From: Panaeolus papilionaceus
Lineage: Eukaryota; Basidiomycota; Agaricomycetes; Agaricales
Assembly: GCA_015501605.1 (NCBI GenBank)
Contig: JADNRZ010000026.1
Span: 496,001-560,000, forward strand
Length of the DNA stretch: 64,000 nt
Direction of reading: 5' to 3'
Positions within the stretch are counted from its first letter, which is position 1, and every line of letters begins with the position of its first letter. This document shows, piece after piece, positions 35,734 through 45,963 of the stretch. The position numbers and the translations under genes are program-made. The notes below the pieces were generated by a model. The model was not told the DNA's origin, did no database searches, and saw only the letters and a program-made list of their open reading frames with translations.

Positions 35734-37000
35734 ATCGACGACTGCCTGAACTTTGGGTCATCCGAGGCTAACCCCTCCCTACTTTAATAGAGAATTGCGG
35801 CTGGCTTCAAACGAAATAAAATCTGACGATATTCCAAACGGGATTAGCGTTCAGGACATAACGAGTCCACAAACCAAAAGGTGAATGTCCGAATTTTGCG
35901 CATGATAGCATTTCCTCCCAAACCCAACGAATCAGAAGGACCAAGAACAATTCAGCGACATCCCTGATAAAACCCTGCTCTGATGGAATCAGACTATACC
36001 TCACTAACATAAGTAATGATTGTGATGGTCCAGGATACGCGTTATTGACTTTTTTATCTGCGCTGTTAGGGTCTGAATTGAATTTGCTGTAGTCGCTATT
36101 GCTATGGGTCTTCATTATGGGGCATCTGCGATAAGATTCCCAGTTCATCGGAACAGACCCACAATGGAGGCGCTGCGGCCTGCGATCCTTTCTAGGCTTG
36201 ATTGGACTAGCAAACAAAAGGACTGGCAGAACTTGAGCATTATACGTCGCAATGGAGATTTCTTAATGATGACTACCAAGGGTCAGCTTCCTCGGGGGCA
36301 GTTGGTAAGTATTGGGTAGGCTCTTTACAGCAGGTGCACATTATTGGTAGAGGAAACACACCTTTGATGCCCTTTCCCGACTAGCAGTGCAGGCTTGCTT
36401 GCAATTGGACAGAAAAACGTATGCATTGAACCTAAATTCGTACATATTATATACAGCGCTGCTGTTATTGCTGACGTTAGCGCATGGTTGCACAAAATTC
36501 AATAGAGAAAAGCGAAGATCTGGAAGAGAAATTATAGAACGTAGAGCTTGACATCGCAGCTGGTTGCAGGTTGTGTGAGGTTGGATCATGGATGTATGTA
36601 GGTTTTTGAAGCTCCGACGGTAACACGGCCAGCAGGTGCCGGCGCGTGATCATTGCCTGTGACCTCGTATTCCTGAGCGTCTAATATGTACTGCTCGTTC
36701 TGTTAGTTTACCCTTCCTATAAGGTACGTGATAACTTCTACCTCGATCAGAGGAGGCATGTGCCCAATGTCAAGAAGTCAGTGAGGCGATTACTTCGTTT
36801 TGTGACTTTTATTTTATGGCTTAGATTTCGACTTTGTTGGCTGATTCTGCTTTCAAGTTTCGAATGAGTTTTTCGAATACAAATTATGATGTAACAGGAC
36901 CACGTTTATAACCAGTTGATTAACGATACATTGACCAGGCAATTACTCGCCACCTTCGAGGCTAATAGTCTACTAGCTATCCAAGCGCTACACTAGCAAA
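35734..37000. other. Intergenic
   Basis: No supported gene. Open frames at 35807-36217 (minus) and 36104-36319 (plus) overlap each other, lack splice support and resemble nothing known to me. The part nearest 35734 should hold the cyclase promoter. Confidence 0.5.
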
Positions 37001-38156
37001 TCAAATAACCCAAGACCACATAGAGAACCAAAGGACAAAGATCGATAGCAGACCCGCATATAGCCCGTTGTCCATCGTATTGGTGTTTGCTCCGCCTACA
37101 AGGGGTACACTCATTCCAATGGTGTGATTGATACAGTCAATGAAGTCTCGACTTATATTCGGAGCCAATGCGAGTGGATGCGTCAACGAGGTGCTGGTTG
37201 TGTTGAACACAGCGTCAGTATTGTTATATCCCTCCAGCAAAAGTGCAACACTGCTTGCACGATAAAATTGAATGACATCTTCAGGCAGGGGTGAGTATTC
37301 TGTGGGTTTACCGTTCTTGCCATACGTTACTAGGACAGGTCGGTTGATGTTGATAGCATTGTACTGCGTGCAGCTGTAGGCTATGGCGGTATTCAGAAAT
37401 TGGGCTGTTGCGTTGTCAGCAACAACGTGGAATATGTGTGGAGGTGTCGACTGATATGATACGACTGGATTGACCGAGAATTGGAAAAGCGGGCCTCCGG
37501 GTCTGCTCGAGTCCGTTGCATCGCCATACTATAATTGAGCGTAAAGTGGAAGAGGATGAGCACGTTGCTACTTGACTCAAGTCTCGTTACTCACCTCAGC
37601 TTCACGGTAGAGATATGCAGGTCCGTTCCCCTGTGGAAAGGTGATAGGGTAGAAAAAGAAGGGGAAACCTCGCCCTTCTACGCCACGTTCTGTTTGACCA
37701 GGATATCCACTACCGTAGATACTAAAAAATGTTGAAAGGAAGCAGGTCAGACTTTGCCGTTCGTTTATTTGACTTGAGAGGTTTGTATTACCTGTTTCCA
37801 TAAGCACTATCCCTGGTAGCCCCACCACACCCCCTCCCTGCGAAAGGATGAGACTTCTCAAAGTAGCCGTTCCAGGTACGCTTTGTGCCGTCTCCAAATG
37901 GGAGGGCGTTGAGCCCTTTTCCGTTTAGTTTGAATGGTAACGGATCGCGGGGAACCAATGAAAACACTGGTTGACTTGGGTATATGCCAGGCGGAATCGT
38001 TTTTGTCCTGTTCCGATTCCTCGAACGACCTCCTCCTCCGCCGCCGCCGCCTGCACCACCTCCTGCGCCGCCACCCGCGCCACGACGAGGGTAAAATTCT
38101 GGGTCTTCCTCTAGGTAAGGTGTAGATTCATGCGAGTTCGAAAAGGGGGTGATCAT
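37001..38156 (-). CDS. Glycine-rich, C-terminally membrane-anchored protein
   Basis: Three exons: 38156-37792, 37721-37595 and 37528-37001; 339 residues. After a short polar start comes an all-glycine/alanine run (residues about 27-45). A conserved block follows (FGDGTKRTWNGYFE, RGCGGATRDSAYGN, IYGSGYPG) that I associate with a basidiomycete-specific family of unknown function. Several N-x-S/T sites (NNTDAVFNTTS, NISRDF) and a C-terminal hydrophobic stretch (GLLSIFVLWFSMWSWVI) suggest a surface protein with a tail anchor or GPI-type signal. No clear N-terminal signal peptide. Function not known. Confidence 0.75.
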
Positions 38157-38844
38157 ATACGATGGGCGAAGAAGAGAACAGTCAATTGGGGGAGTTCTGA
38201 GCCTCGATGCTCATCCCTTTATGTAAAATTAGGGAGTGAAACAAGGTACCGCGATTCAATGGTTGAACGGATGAATGATTTCATAAATTGATGACTGAAT
38301 TGACAAGCCTGTGCTGAGCTGTGAGACTGTGAGATAAAGCTTGACAGACTGATGAGCGGGCCTGCCGGAACGGAGACACATCAATACAGTTTCGTTCGAC
38401 CCTGCACGGGGCTATTCAGTTTCTTCATTGAATCTTCATTTTCGAGTGCAAACCCGTTTCATTCGGAGCGGAATTAGAGTCTGCGTCGACATCTACTACG
38501 TACCGTGTCTATCTCAATCATCGATCTCTTCCTCTGGCAGTGAGCCTTGGACTTTTAAACAACGATGGCAGAGCTCAGAATTTTAACCGTGAACCCAAAT
38601 GACGGGGATTATGCCTGAATAATGCAGGATATGTGGATTCTGGAAGTACGTGGAGAGGTACGTGGGCCATTTTTCATCCCAAGTAGCGAATCAGACCTTT
38701 GCGATGAGAAGTCGGAGTCGTCAGTGTGTGGGAAATGGGATGGGGGGACTTTCACTGCCTTGTGACTACATACACCCGACGACATTGTAAAGACGTTGTG
38801 CACTCGAATTCCAGTATACACCGAACACAATGATACTACTTAGC
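38157..38844. other. Intergenic
   Basis: No gene recognised; includes the upstream region of the glycine-rich protein gene and a pyrimidine-rich tract around 38515-38535. Confidence 0.5.
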
Positions 38845-39355
38845 GCTAGTGTAAAGTTGTGCACGGCTCTGTTCTGCCTTATTTTATTGAGCCCGGATAC
38901 GCCTCCGTAACTAGCGCCCATCTTGCCACTCCATGATCGAATCTGAGTGTATCCGCCTTCTTTGCGTTTTGTCCCTAATCCTACTCTCTGTTCGGTTGAA
39001 TGAAAATGCATTTTACGATGGACGTAATCTAATATTTATGACGTACTCTACATTTGAAGCATCACTGAGAAACGGACTTCCTTTGACTTATGCTAGGAAA
39101 GCCCTGCGTAACTCTGGACATTTTCTGTCCGAGCCATTTTTATACAGCGAGCATATCACAGGCATTTTTTCTCTACCTCGCGTTATATCATAGATACATT
39201 TGGGTTAGAAAGTCAATAAAGTCTGGAGCGATGCTCAGAAACGGCTGCAGTAAGATGCAATCGGAACCCTGGCTTGATCGCGTGGGCGCTAGAGTCCATA
39301 CGCGGGGCTCAGTCGAAAAAGACAACGCAGAGCCGTGCACAACTTTACACTAGCA
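38845..39355. mobile_element. Small inverted-repeat (MITE-like) element
   Basis: About 511 bp. The left end reads GCTAGTGTAAAGTTGTGCAC; the right end, reverse-complemented, is identical over the first 27 bases (through GGCTCTG). It stays similar for about 90 bp (shared TTGAGCCC/CTGAGCCCC, then CTAGCGCCCA). No transposase inside. A target duplication is not obvious, so the superfamily is unassigned. Confidence 0.7.
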
Positions 39356-39440
39356 CAAAAGCAGTGCCTACAGTCGTGAGATGTAAAGTGGGTTGTGCAT
39401 GTGCTGCTCCCTTCTGCATGGGCATTGAGATGTGCGAAAT

Positions 39441-40985
39441 CAAGGTGCAGTACAGGCATCAGTGCCAGACGGAGGTGTTCGCCTCAGTTATTCAGGGGAC
39501 GGACCAGTACTAATCTGACATTTTATCCACGCGATAACTGTGTGTAGAGCACTACCGTTTACAATGGCTGGAGTTGGGTAACGATTCCTTGCGCATCATA
39601 GATGGCGATGCAGCAGCTCTGACACCGATGGAGTTCGTGATCCGGTATATCATGTGTACTACTGGTGCTGTCAAAGACAGCCCGTGCTAGATTGTTATAA
39701 GGGTCATGAAATTATCTTCCTTCAGCTCATACGCCCCTAAGTTGATTTCGTCGTCAATAGCTACAAGTTGCAATGGCCGATACTATCACGTCAATCCTTC
39801 CTGAGATTCTTGGAAACCCGACACCTGGGATTATCCCAAATTCCAGGAACCCCTTCAGCGCTGATATCGTGCCGACAACATCTCCGTCACTGCTTGCAAT
39901 CAACCCGACACCAACTTCGCGCAGAACAGCCTCTGTGCAGCGGACGACAACATTAATGCAAACCCCACAGAGCTGGTGGACTAATATTTCGACTAGCTGG
40001 ACGCGTATTTCGACCATCGAGGATAAACTCACTTCAAGTCGTGTTATCTCACCAATCGAGACTGCAACCACACCGACATCGACATTGACTTCATCCTCCT
40101 CTTCTTGCGGCACCGAAAGCACTATTCCAACGCAAAGACCACAGCGGGCGCGACTCTCAGCGGGAGCTGTGGGTGCAATATCGGTTGCGAGTACTCTGAC
40201 CGTTGTTTTTATCGCTGCGGGAATTGGGGTATGGCTGCTGCACAGGATGAGAACAAAACGAAGGAGCAAAAGGAACAAGTCGGATGTTCTAGTTGATGTG
40301 GAACGCTGTAATGGTACCGGTGAGTGGACGTTAGAACATCAAATCGATTGATGCAACTCGAATTGGTCGGTTTGATGCGTTGATTGATCTGAATTAAAGG
40401 GATTGACAGCATTTGTGTTTAGGTGTGGCGCCCAATGTGGTTCCTTACACTGAGCAGTCGACGGTAAACTCGGAGTATGGTACTCGGGTCAAAACTGAGG
40501 TGCTGAACCTTCCGTACGTGGGGAGTGAGAGCACACACTTCAGTTCGCGCTCGTCTTTCAAAACGTTGTTAGTGTCGCCTCGGGCGTCTAACCCGCCCGC
40601 GTATTCTGTCATTGGGCAATAATCATATAAAACATACATGAAAGGGAAAAGTAATTTTAGACCTGCTACATTTGACAGTGCGCATGATACACAGGGAAGA
40701 ACGGGACTACTTTCATTGGCAGCCTAATATATGTACGTACTATATCGTGTACTGCAGTACTATAACTTAATGATAGGAAGAGAGCTTTAGAGGAGAAGTC
40801 AGAGGCAGGCGAGGGTGACGTACGGGTTCTCAAAGACGCGTCTTATTGTCATTGATCGCAATTGATGGAACTCTGAATCTCGGGTGCTAACTTATATTAT
40901 CGGATTTTTAACTTGGAACACTGGACATTATTTGTGCTTCGATGATATCTAGACTTGAGACTACTTTATAGCGGTTCTCGAAAAT
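39441..40985 (+). repeat. Segmental duplication, copy 1
   Basis: Aligns with 43800-45190. Both begin around AAGGTGCAGTRCAGGYATCAG, carry the same two-exon membrane-protein gene, share a near-identical 3' flank (CATGATACACAGGGAAGAAC) and end near CTTGAGACTACTTTA. Confidence 0.75.
39773..40622 (+). CDS. Ser/Thr-rich single-pass membrane protein (intact copy)
   Basis: Two exons, 39773-40319 and 40423-40622; 248 residues. The N-terminal 125 residues are rich in Ser, Thr and Pro (SSSSSCGTESTIPTQRPQ), as expected for an O-glycosylated ectodomain. A transmembrane helix follows (core ISVASTLTVVFIAAGIGVWL) with a strongly basic junction (RMRTKRRSKRNK). The cytoplasmic tail ends PPAYSVIGQ. No classical signal peptide, so it may insert by the internal helix. 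Similar stalk-plus-helix proteins are common in mushrooms; function unknown. Copy 2 at 44101-44745 is broken. Confidence 0.7.
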
Positions 40986-41088
40986 AATGAGATTGGCGAG
41001 TTTGTCCCAAAAGGTAATCTGTGCTCATGTCATGACGTCGTCCCAGAGTTGTCCCAGGCTCTGGGCCAGAGCCCACCAGCTTGCTTTG

Positions 41089-41152
41089 TCTCGTACCCAT
41101 ACCTTATATGGAAGGGACTTTGCCAAGGCCACAACGGTAAACCGCGCGGTCC
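41089..41152 (+). repeat. Outer inverted repeat, left arm
   Basis: Reads CTTTGTCTCGTACCCATACC and then TTATATGGAAGGGACTTTGC, ending AACGGTAAACCGCGC. The same sequence in reverse complement occurs at 42931-42995. These are arms of an older inverted-repeat sequence in which the Mutator-like element now sits. Confidence 0.7.
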
Positions 41153-41649
41153 CTCCCATGAAGGTCTGGTGCATTTGCGGCCAAATCCTACCCTCTACTG
41201 CACGTGATGGCAAACGCGACGCGCGAGGTTCAAATCCGCGTCTAATGATTAAATTAATTTATGTCTCGCGTAGCTCCAAACCTGTCTTAAACTTTATGCT
41301 CTCTCAATATTACTACTTTTACGAGTCTGCTCAATCACTACTATGTTGAATTCTAGCACTGAAATATCACCCATCCTACTTCGTGTCCTTCCACAGTCCA
41401 GCCCGGATTTTGTAAACCCACCTTTCAATCCAACTTCAAGTGACTCGGAGAAAAAGAAAGAGGGGAAGGAAGACGAAGACTTCGCTTTTAGTGATGATGA
41501 GAGAGAAGAGGGTGTGAATCACGAAGCTGCATCTGACATGTCTGACACTACCAGTACCGGGGGTGGTGATGGTGTTGAAACAGCTGCAGAAGCCAGTGCG
41601 GCTGACCCTGGAGAGGATGTGGTGCCACCGAAAATAAGGAGTTTTCACC

Positions 41650-42894
41650 AGGCTCCAAAATGCAGCCCCTAGCCACGCACTATGAGTTAATAATTTCTAG
41701 AGCAAGAGCGCAAAAAGATAATTTATAGAGAGAGAGCCAAACATGAGCCAAATAAACCTAACGAACTCGATAGTGCGTGGTAGGGGCTGCCAGATTTGCC
41801 TGTCATGTGATGAAAAAAAAAATTGATTGCACCTAAGTTAGGGCTACGGGATTCAGGTCGCTTTCGCCGACGTGACACCTGCGTGATACGGTCCGTCGAA
41901 TGCCGCTCGCTGATAAACCACGTCTTATCTCAAACTACAATCGCAATCCATCCAGTTCGAGTACAAGTCGTAGTTAGTGCATGTAAAAATAATTTCTTAC
42001 TCTTCTGCCAATGTCCAATCTATTACCATATCATATACACCTAGATAAAATCATACCAGTCGCAACTTCTCCACCTCACACGGAAGATAACGGGCTTCCA
42101 TTTTGTCGCGAAAAAAATCACCAGTGTTCAGTTAATGGAGGAAACAATTGTGGAGATAGGGAAAAGGATGGAGATGCACGCACCGTTCCTCTGGAGTCTA
42201 TTTTCGAGCCTTTTGCTGTCGGATCCGGCTCTGGCAGCACAACGAGCTCAAGGGGCTATTGCACAGGCCCAAAAGGGCGACATGCGGCAACCTGACGGTG
42301 ACATATCGATGATGGATCCAAACGATTACTGTGCTGAATGGGAGAACAAAGAAGAACAGAGTATTGGGGGTGAATGTGAAGATGAACGACACCCACCATT
42401 GGGGGATCAGAATGAAGATGTGCCTGAAGAGCAAGAGCAACACTCAGTTGGTACCAGCATGCCCGTTTTCCGAATTTGCGCTGGACAAGAGAGCGAATGG
42501 AGGCTTCCGTCCATGTGGTACTTGCCTCTGTAGATATGGGGTGACTACTGTGATTAACAGTCAGAGGTGTCGGTGTAGGGCACTGAATTGACTTTGGCTT
42601 TATCGTGTCATAGTCTACGTTAATGCCCCTGTCTGGATCCTACTTTAAACTTCAATTGTGACCCGATGTGACGTCGGCGAAAGCGACCTGAATCCCGTAG
42701 CCCTAACTTAGGTGCAATCAATTTTTTTTTTCATCACATGACAGGCAAATCTGGCAGCCCCTACCACGCACTATCGAGTTCGTTAGGTTTATTTGGCTCA
42801 TGTTTGGCTCTCTCTCTATAAATTATCTTTTTGCGCTCTTGCTCTAGAAATTATTAACTCATAGTGCGTGGCTAGGGGCTGCATTTTGGAGCCT
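41650..42894. mobile_element. Mutator-like (MULE) non-autonomous DNA transposon
   Basis: 1,245 bp. Terminal inverted repeats are 224 bp each (41650-41873 and 42671-42894) and look identical, including a 10-base A/T run. They begin AGGCTCCAAAATGCAG. The flanks carry an 11-bp target duplication GAGTTTTCACC (41639-41649 and 42895-42905). Long inverted repeats plus a 9-11 bp target duplication are the hallmark of the Mutator superfamily. No transposase; the interior holds a 132-codon open frame. Each arm is itself partly palindromic (CAGCCCCTAGCCACGCACTA versus TAGTGCGTGGTAGGGGCTG). Confidence 0.9.
42135..42533 (+). CDS. Open frame inside the Mutator-like element
   Basis: 132 codons from an ATG, predicted MEETIVEIGKRMEMHAPFL.., with an acidic middle part. 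It lies wholly between the inverted repeats and is not recognisable as transposase. It may be a captured host gene fragment, as in Pack-MULEs, or a chance frame. Confidence 0.3.
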   Translation: MEETIVEIGKRMEMHAPFLWSLFSSLLLSDPALAAQRAQGAIAQAQKGDMRQPDGDISMMDPNDYCAEWENKEEQSIGGECEDERHPPLGDQNEDVPEEQEQHSVGTSMPVFRICAGQESEWRLPSMWYLPL

Positions 42895-42930
42895 GAGTTT
42901 TCACCAGAGATGCACAGAGAGCAAAAGTGG

Positions 42931-42995
42931 CGCGGTTTACCGTCGTGGCCTTGGCAAAGTCCCTTCCATATAAGGTATGGGTACGAGACAAAGCT
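42931..42995 (-). repeat. Outer inverted repeat, right arm
   Basis: Reverse complement of 41089-41152 (GCGCGGTTTACCGTCGTGG...CATATAAGGTATGGGTACG), with one or two mismatches. Its outer end is cut by the CACTA-like element beginning at 43008. Confidence 0.7.
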
Positions 42996-43007
42996 TGCTC
43001 TGTTACC

Positions 43008-43794
43008 CACTCCCGCGGGTGGCTGATTTACGGTTGCCAGAAAAGCCTTCGTAAAGGTTTAAATTTGCATCTATGACTTTCATTCAAGCAAAAATGTATA
43101 AAAAAAAGACAAGTTGTAAACAGAAAATTGAATAAAAATTCATTAGTTGGTCAAAAAGTCAACGTAAAGGACATTTTTAAGCCTGACAAAAAGTACAATA
43201 AAAGAAGACATTTGAGGAAAAATTCTGATTGACAAAAATCACTGAATTTTATCTATGCAAAAAGAACCATAAAAGGATATCTTTCTCGGGTATTCATAGC
43301 AATCTAAATAATTATCTTCTATGGGCATTTGGGACTGAAAAAAAGGAACAATATAAAATTGTTCTTATTGTTGAGCGTAAAGTCATCATTTGGCGGGGGC
43401 CGATGACTTTACGTTCGACAATTAGATTACCTTTTTGGTATGACTTATTGTCTCCCTTAATTGTAATCTTATTCGCATATTTTTGTTATTCAGACAATTA
43501 CAGATAAAATTAACCTTTTTGAGTCTTTCTAGACAACACAAATTTAAATTTATTGTCTAAATTATTGTGAGACAAAAAGTTGTCCTTTTGCAAGAATTTA
43601 TGGCAGGAAAATATTGTCCAAAATATTGTTCTTTCTGCAGAACAATAATTATCAGAATATCTGATCTTATTTGAATATTTTTGCCTCAGTCAAAGTTGAA
43701 TATCTCTCATAATTTTTGAATGACAAAAAGTTGTGTTCATAAATTTAAATCTTTGCGAAGGCTTTTCGAGCTAAATCAGCCACCCATGGGAGTG
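43008..43794. mobile_element. CACTA-like non-autonomous DNA element
   Basis: 787 bp, AT-rich. The ends read CACTCCCGCGGGTGGCTGAT and, on the other strand, CACTCCCATGGGTGGCTGAT. Similarity continues through AAAAGCCTTCG and TTTAAATTT. It is flanked by the 3-bp repeat ACC (43005-43007, 43795-43797), which fits CACTA/EnSpm-type insertion. The interior has a near-perfect hairpin at 43360-43425 (arms around CGTAAAGTCATC) and repeated GACAAAAAGT motifs. No transposase. Confidence 0.65.
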
Positions 43795-43799
43795 ACCAT

Positions 43800-45190
43800 C
43801 ATAGGTGCAGTCAAGGTGCAGTGCAGGTATCAGTACCAGACGATGTTCGCCTCAATTATTCAGGAGACGTACTGCAATAAATGCAGTTTATGATGGTATT
43901 GGTTCCTTGCTTATCATAGATGGCGATGCAGCAGTCCTGACACTGGTGGATTTTGTGATCATATCCGTGCTGTATTGTTATAATGGACTTATATATTCCC
44001 TCTTCCAGCTTATATCGTTCCCCCCTAAGTTGGTTTTAAATCGACTCCGTCCTCGCTCACAATAGCCCCTGCGCAACGGACGACGACATTCGATTGGACC
44101 TTGTCGACTATTATTCGGTCAGCTCAACGCGTATTTCGACCATCCAGGATAAACTCATCACATTTTACTATTGCCCAAACGAAGACCGAAACCACACCGA
44201 CGTCGACAATGACTTCAAAATTTCCCAGCAAAACCGAAAGCACTGTTCCGACCCAAAGACCGCAGCAGGTGAGGCTCTCGGTGGGAGCTGTAGCAGCCAT
44301 ATCAGTTGCGAGTACTCTTGCGCTTGTTTTTATCGCTGCGGGGATTGCGGCATGGCTGCTGCACAAGATGAGGAAAAAAAGGGGAAGCAAGTGCAAGCCG
44401 GACGTCGTTCCAGTGGATGTGGAACACTGTAATAGGACTGGTGAGTGTGGATATTAGAACATCAAATCGATTGATACAACTCGAATTGGTCGGTTTGATG
44501 CGTTGATCGATCTGAGTTAAGGGGATTGACAGCATTTGTACTTAGGTGTCGCGCCTCGTGTGGTCCCTTATACCAAGGGGTCGGTGGTAAACTCGGAGTA
44601 TGGTACTCGGGTCAAAACTGAGGTGCTGAATATTCAGCACATGGGGAGTGAGAGAACACGCATCAGTTCGCGCTCGTCTTTCAAAACGTTGTTAGTGTCT
44701 CCTCGGGCGTCTAACCCGCCCGCGTATTCTGACATTGGGCAATAATAATATAAACAGTGCATGAAAGAGAACAGTAATTTTAGACCTGCTACATTTGACA
44801 GTGCGCATGATACACAGGGAAGAACGGGACTACTTTCATTGGCAGCCTAATATATGTACGTACTATATCGTGTACTGCAGTACTATAACTTAATGATAGG
44901 AAGAGAGCTTTAGAGGAGACTGTTTTCATTGGAAGTCTAATATATGTATGCAGTGTGCTAAGTGCTAAGGCTTAATTAGAAAGAGGATGAGACAGTCAAG
45001 GAAGAAACCAGAGGCAGGCGAGGGTGACATATTTACGAGCCCTGATCATGAAAGACGCGTTGTACCGATCGTTGATTGAAGCTGTTGATCTCGGGCGCTA
45101 ACCTGTACTATTGGATTTTAACTTGGAACCCTGGATGTCATTTATGCTTCAATAGCATCTAGACTTGAGACTACTTTAATAAGAGTTTTG
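43800..45190 (+). repeat. Segmental duplication, copy 2
   Basis: Partner of 39441-40985. It lacks part of the 5' coding region and has an extra repeat of the TTTCATTGG..CTAATATATGTA segment near 44920. Similarity ends near 45180. Confidence 0.7.
44101..44745 (+). pseudogene. Ser/Thr-rich membrane protein, decayed copy
   Basis: The transmembrane exon (AAISVASTLALVFIAAGI) and last exon (44546-44745, ending PPAYSDIGQ) match the intact copy closely. The original start and about 60 codons are missing, and the match to SSTRISTIQDKL lies in another frame, so there is also a frameshift before 44170. An in-frame ATG at about 44208 could give a short protein, but the ectodomain would be lost. Confidence 0.65.
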
Positions 45191-45963
45191 AATTGTGCAA
45201 TTAGCACTGTTATCTGATGCACTTTGACGGAAATGGCTTACGGGTTGGTGCACTGGGACTATCGATGAACTTCTAGTGAACTTTGAACTACTCGATATGA
45301 CTATCTAGAAGCATATTGCTTCCATATCGTGTGAAGGTTAAATTAAACTATGGATTGATCACGGAGGAATGGTGGTGTCAATGATTGGATCCTTTAGTGA
45401 TATTTATCATCCGCCGACTATGTGCCTATTGAAATGGCGTCCTGTACGCTCAGTAAAAACATTCATACCATCTATAGCGCGCCCATTCCAGCAGTTGAGC
45501 AGGTGGTTTGATAGATTGATTGATTGATACATTCAATCATGCAGCGTGTTCTGAGGGGCAACAATCGGATTTCTTTCATGACGCAAACAAACAGCCCTCA
45601 AGGCCCTCAAGGCCGTAAGGACCACAGATAATAAACGGAAGGGGCCATGGCCTGCGTCGCTTGCTAACAATATCATAATCTCTAGGGAAGGGAAATAAAG
45701 GAAAGGCAATAAACAGAGCTAATTTGAGAAAGAGCGGTGGGAGGAGGGAGACTGAAGCCGAGAAGCCGAGAGTCAGGAGGCTGACAAAGATACACGGTTG
45801 GGTTTGGTTTGAGCTCTTGTCGGACATGTTTTTGTTTTGAGTTCTTTTCCTATACTACCACAAACCCTGCCACTCTTGCATCCCGAATCTTCCTGAAAAT
45901 CCGTTAAATTTGGATTATATTACGCGAAGCTAGATACAAGGAAGCGTTCAACACACGGATGTT
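45191..45963. other. Intergenic
   Basis: No supported gene. A minus-strand hydrophobic frame of 83 codons (45576-45827) has no known relatives. The stretch before 45964 should contain the kinase promoter. Confidence 0.5.

Larger units (their letters stand above)
41343..42973 (+). pseudogene. Acidic ORF interrupted by the Mutator-like element
   Basis: From ATG 41343 the frame runs as an acidic, low-complexity protein (EKKKEGKEDEDFAFSDDERE) to PPKIRSFHQ, where the element begins at 41650. After the element and its duplicated target, the same frame resumes as RSFHQRCTESKSG and ends at 42973. With the element removed it would be one open frame of about 130 codons. No known homology; it may belong to the older inverted-repeat element rather than to a host gene. 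Confidence 0.5.

Noticed and set aside
35807..36217. 136-codon minus-strand frame upstream of the cyclase
   Set aside because: Overlaps another equally long frame on the opposite strand and shows no homology or splice continuity.
41215..41240. tRNA-like B box GGTTCAAATCC
   Set aside because: No A box at proper distance, no cloverleaf and no acceptor stem; probably a chance match or SINE trace.
45576..45827. 83-codon hydrophobic minus-strand frame
   Set aside because: No known family, no conserved features and it sits in the likely kinase promoter.
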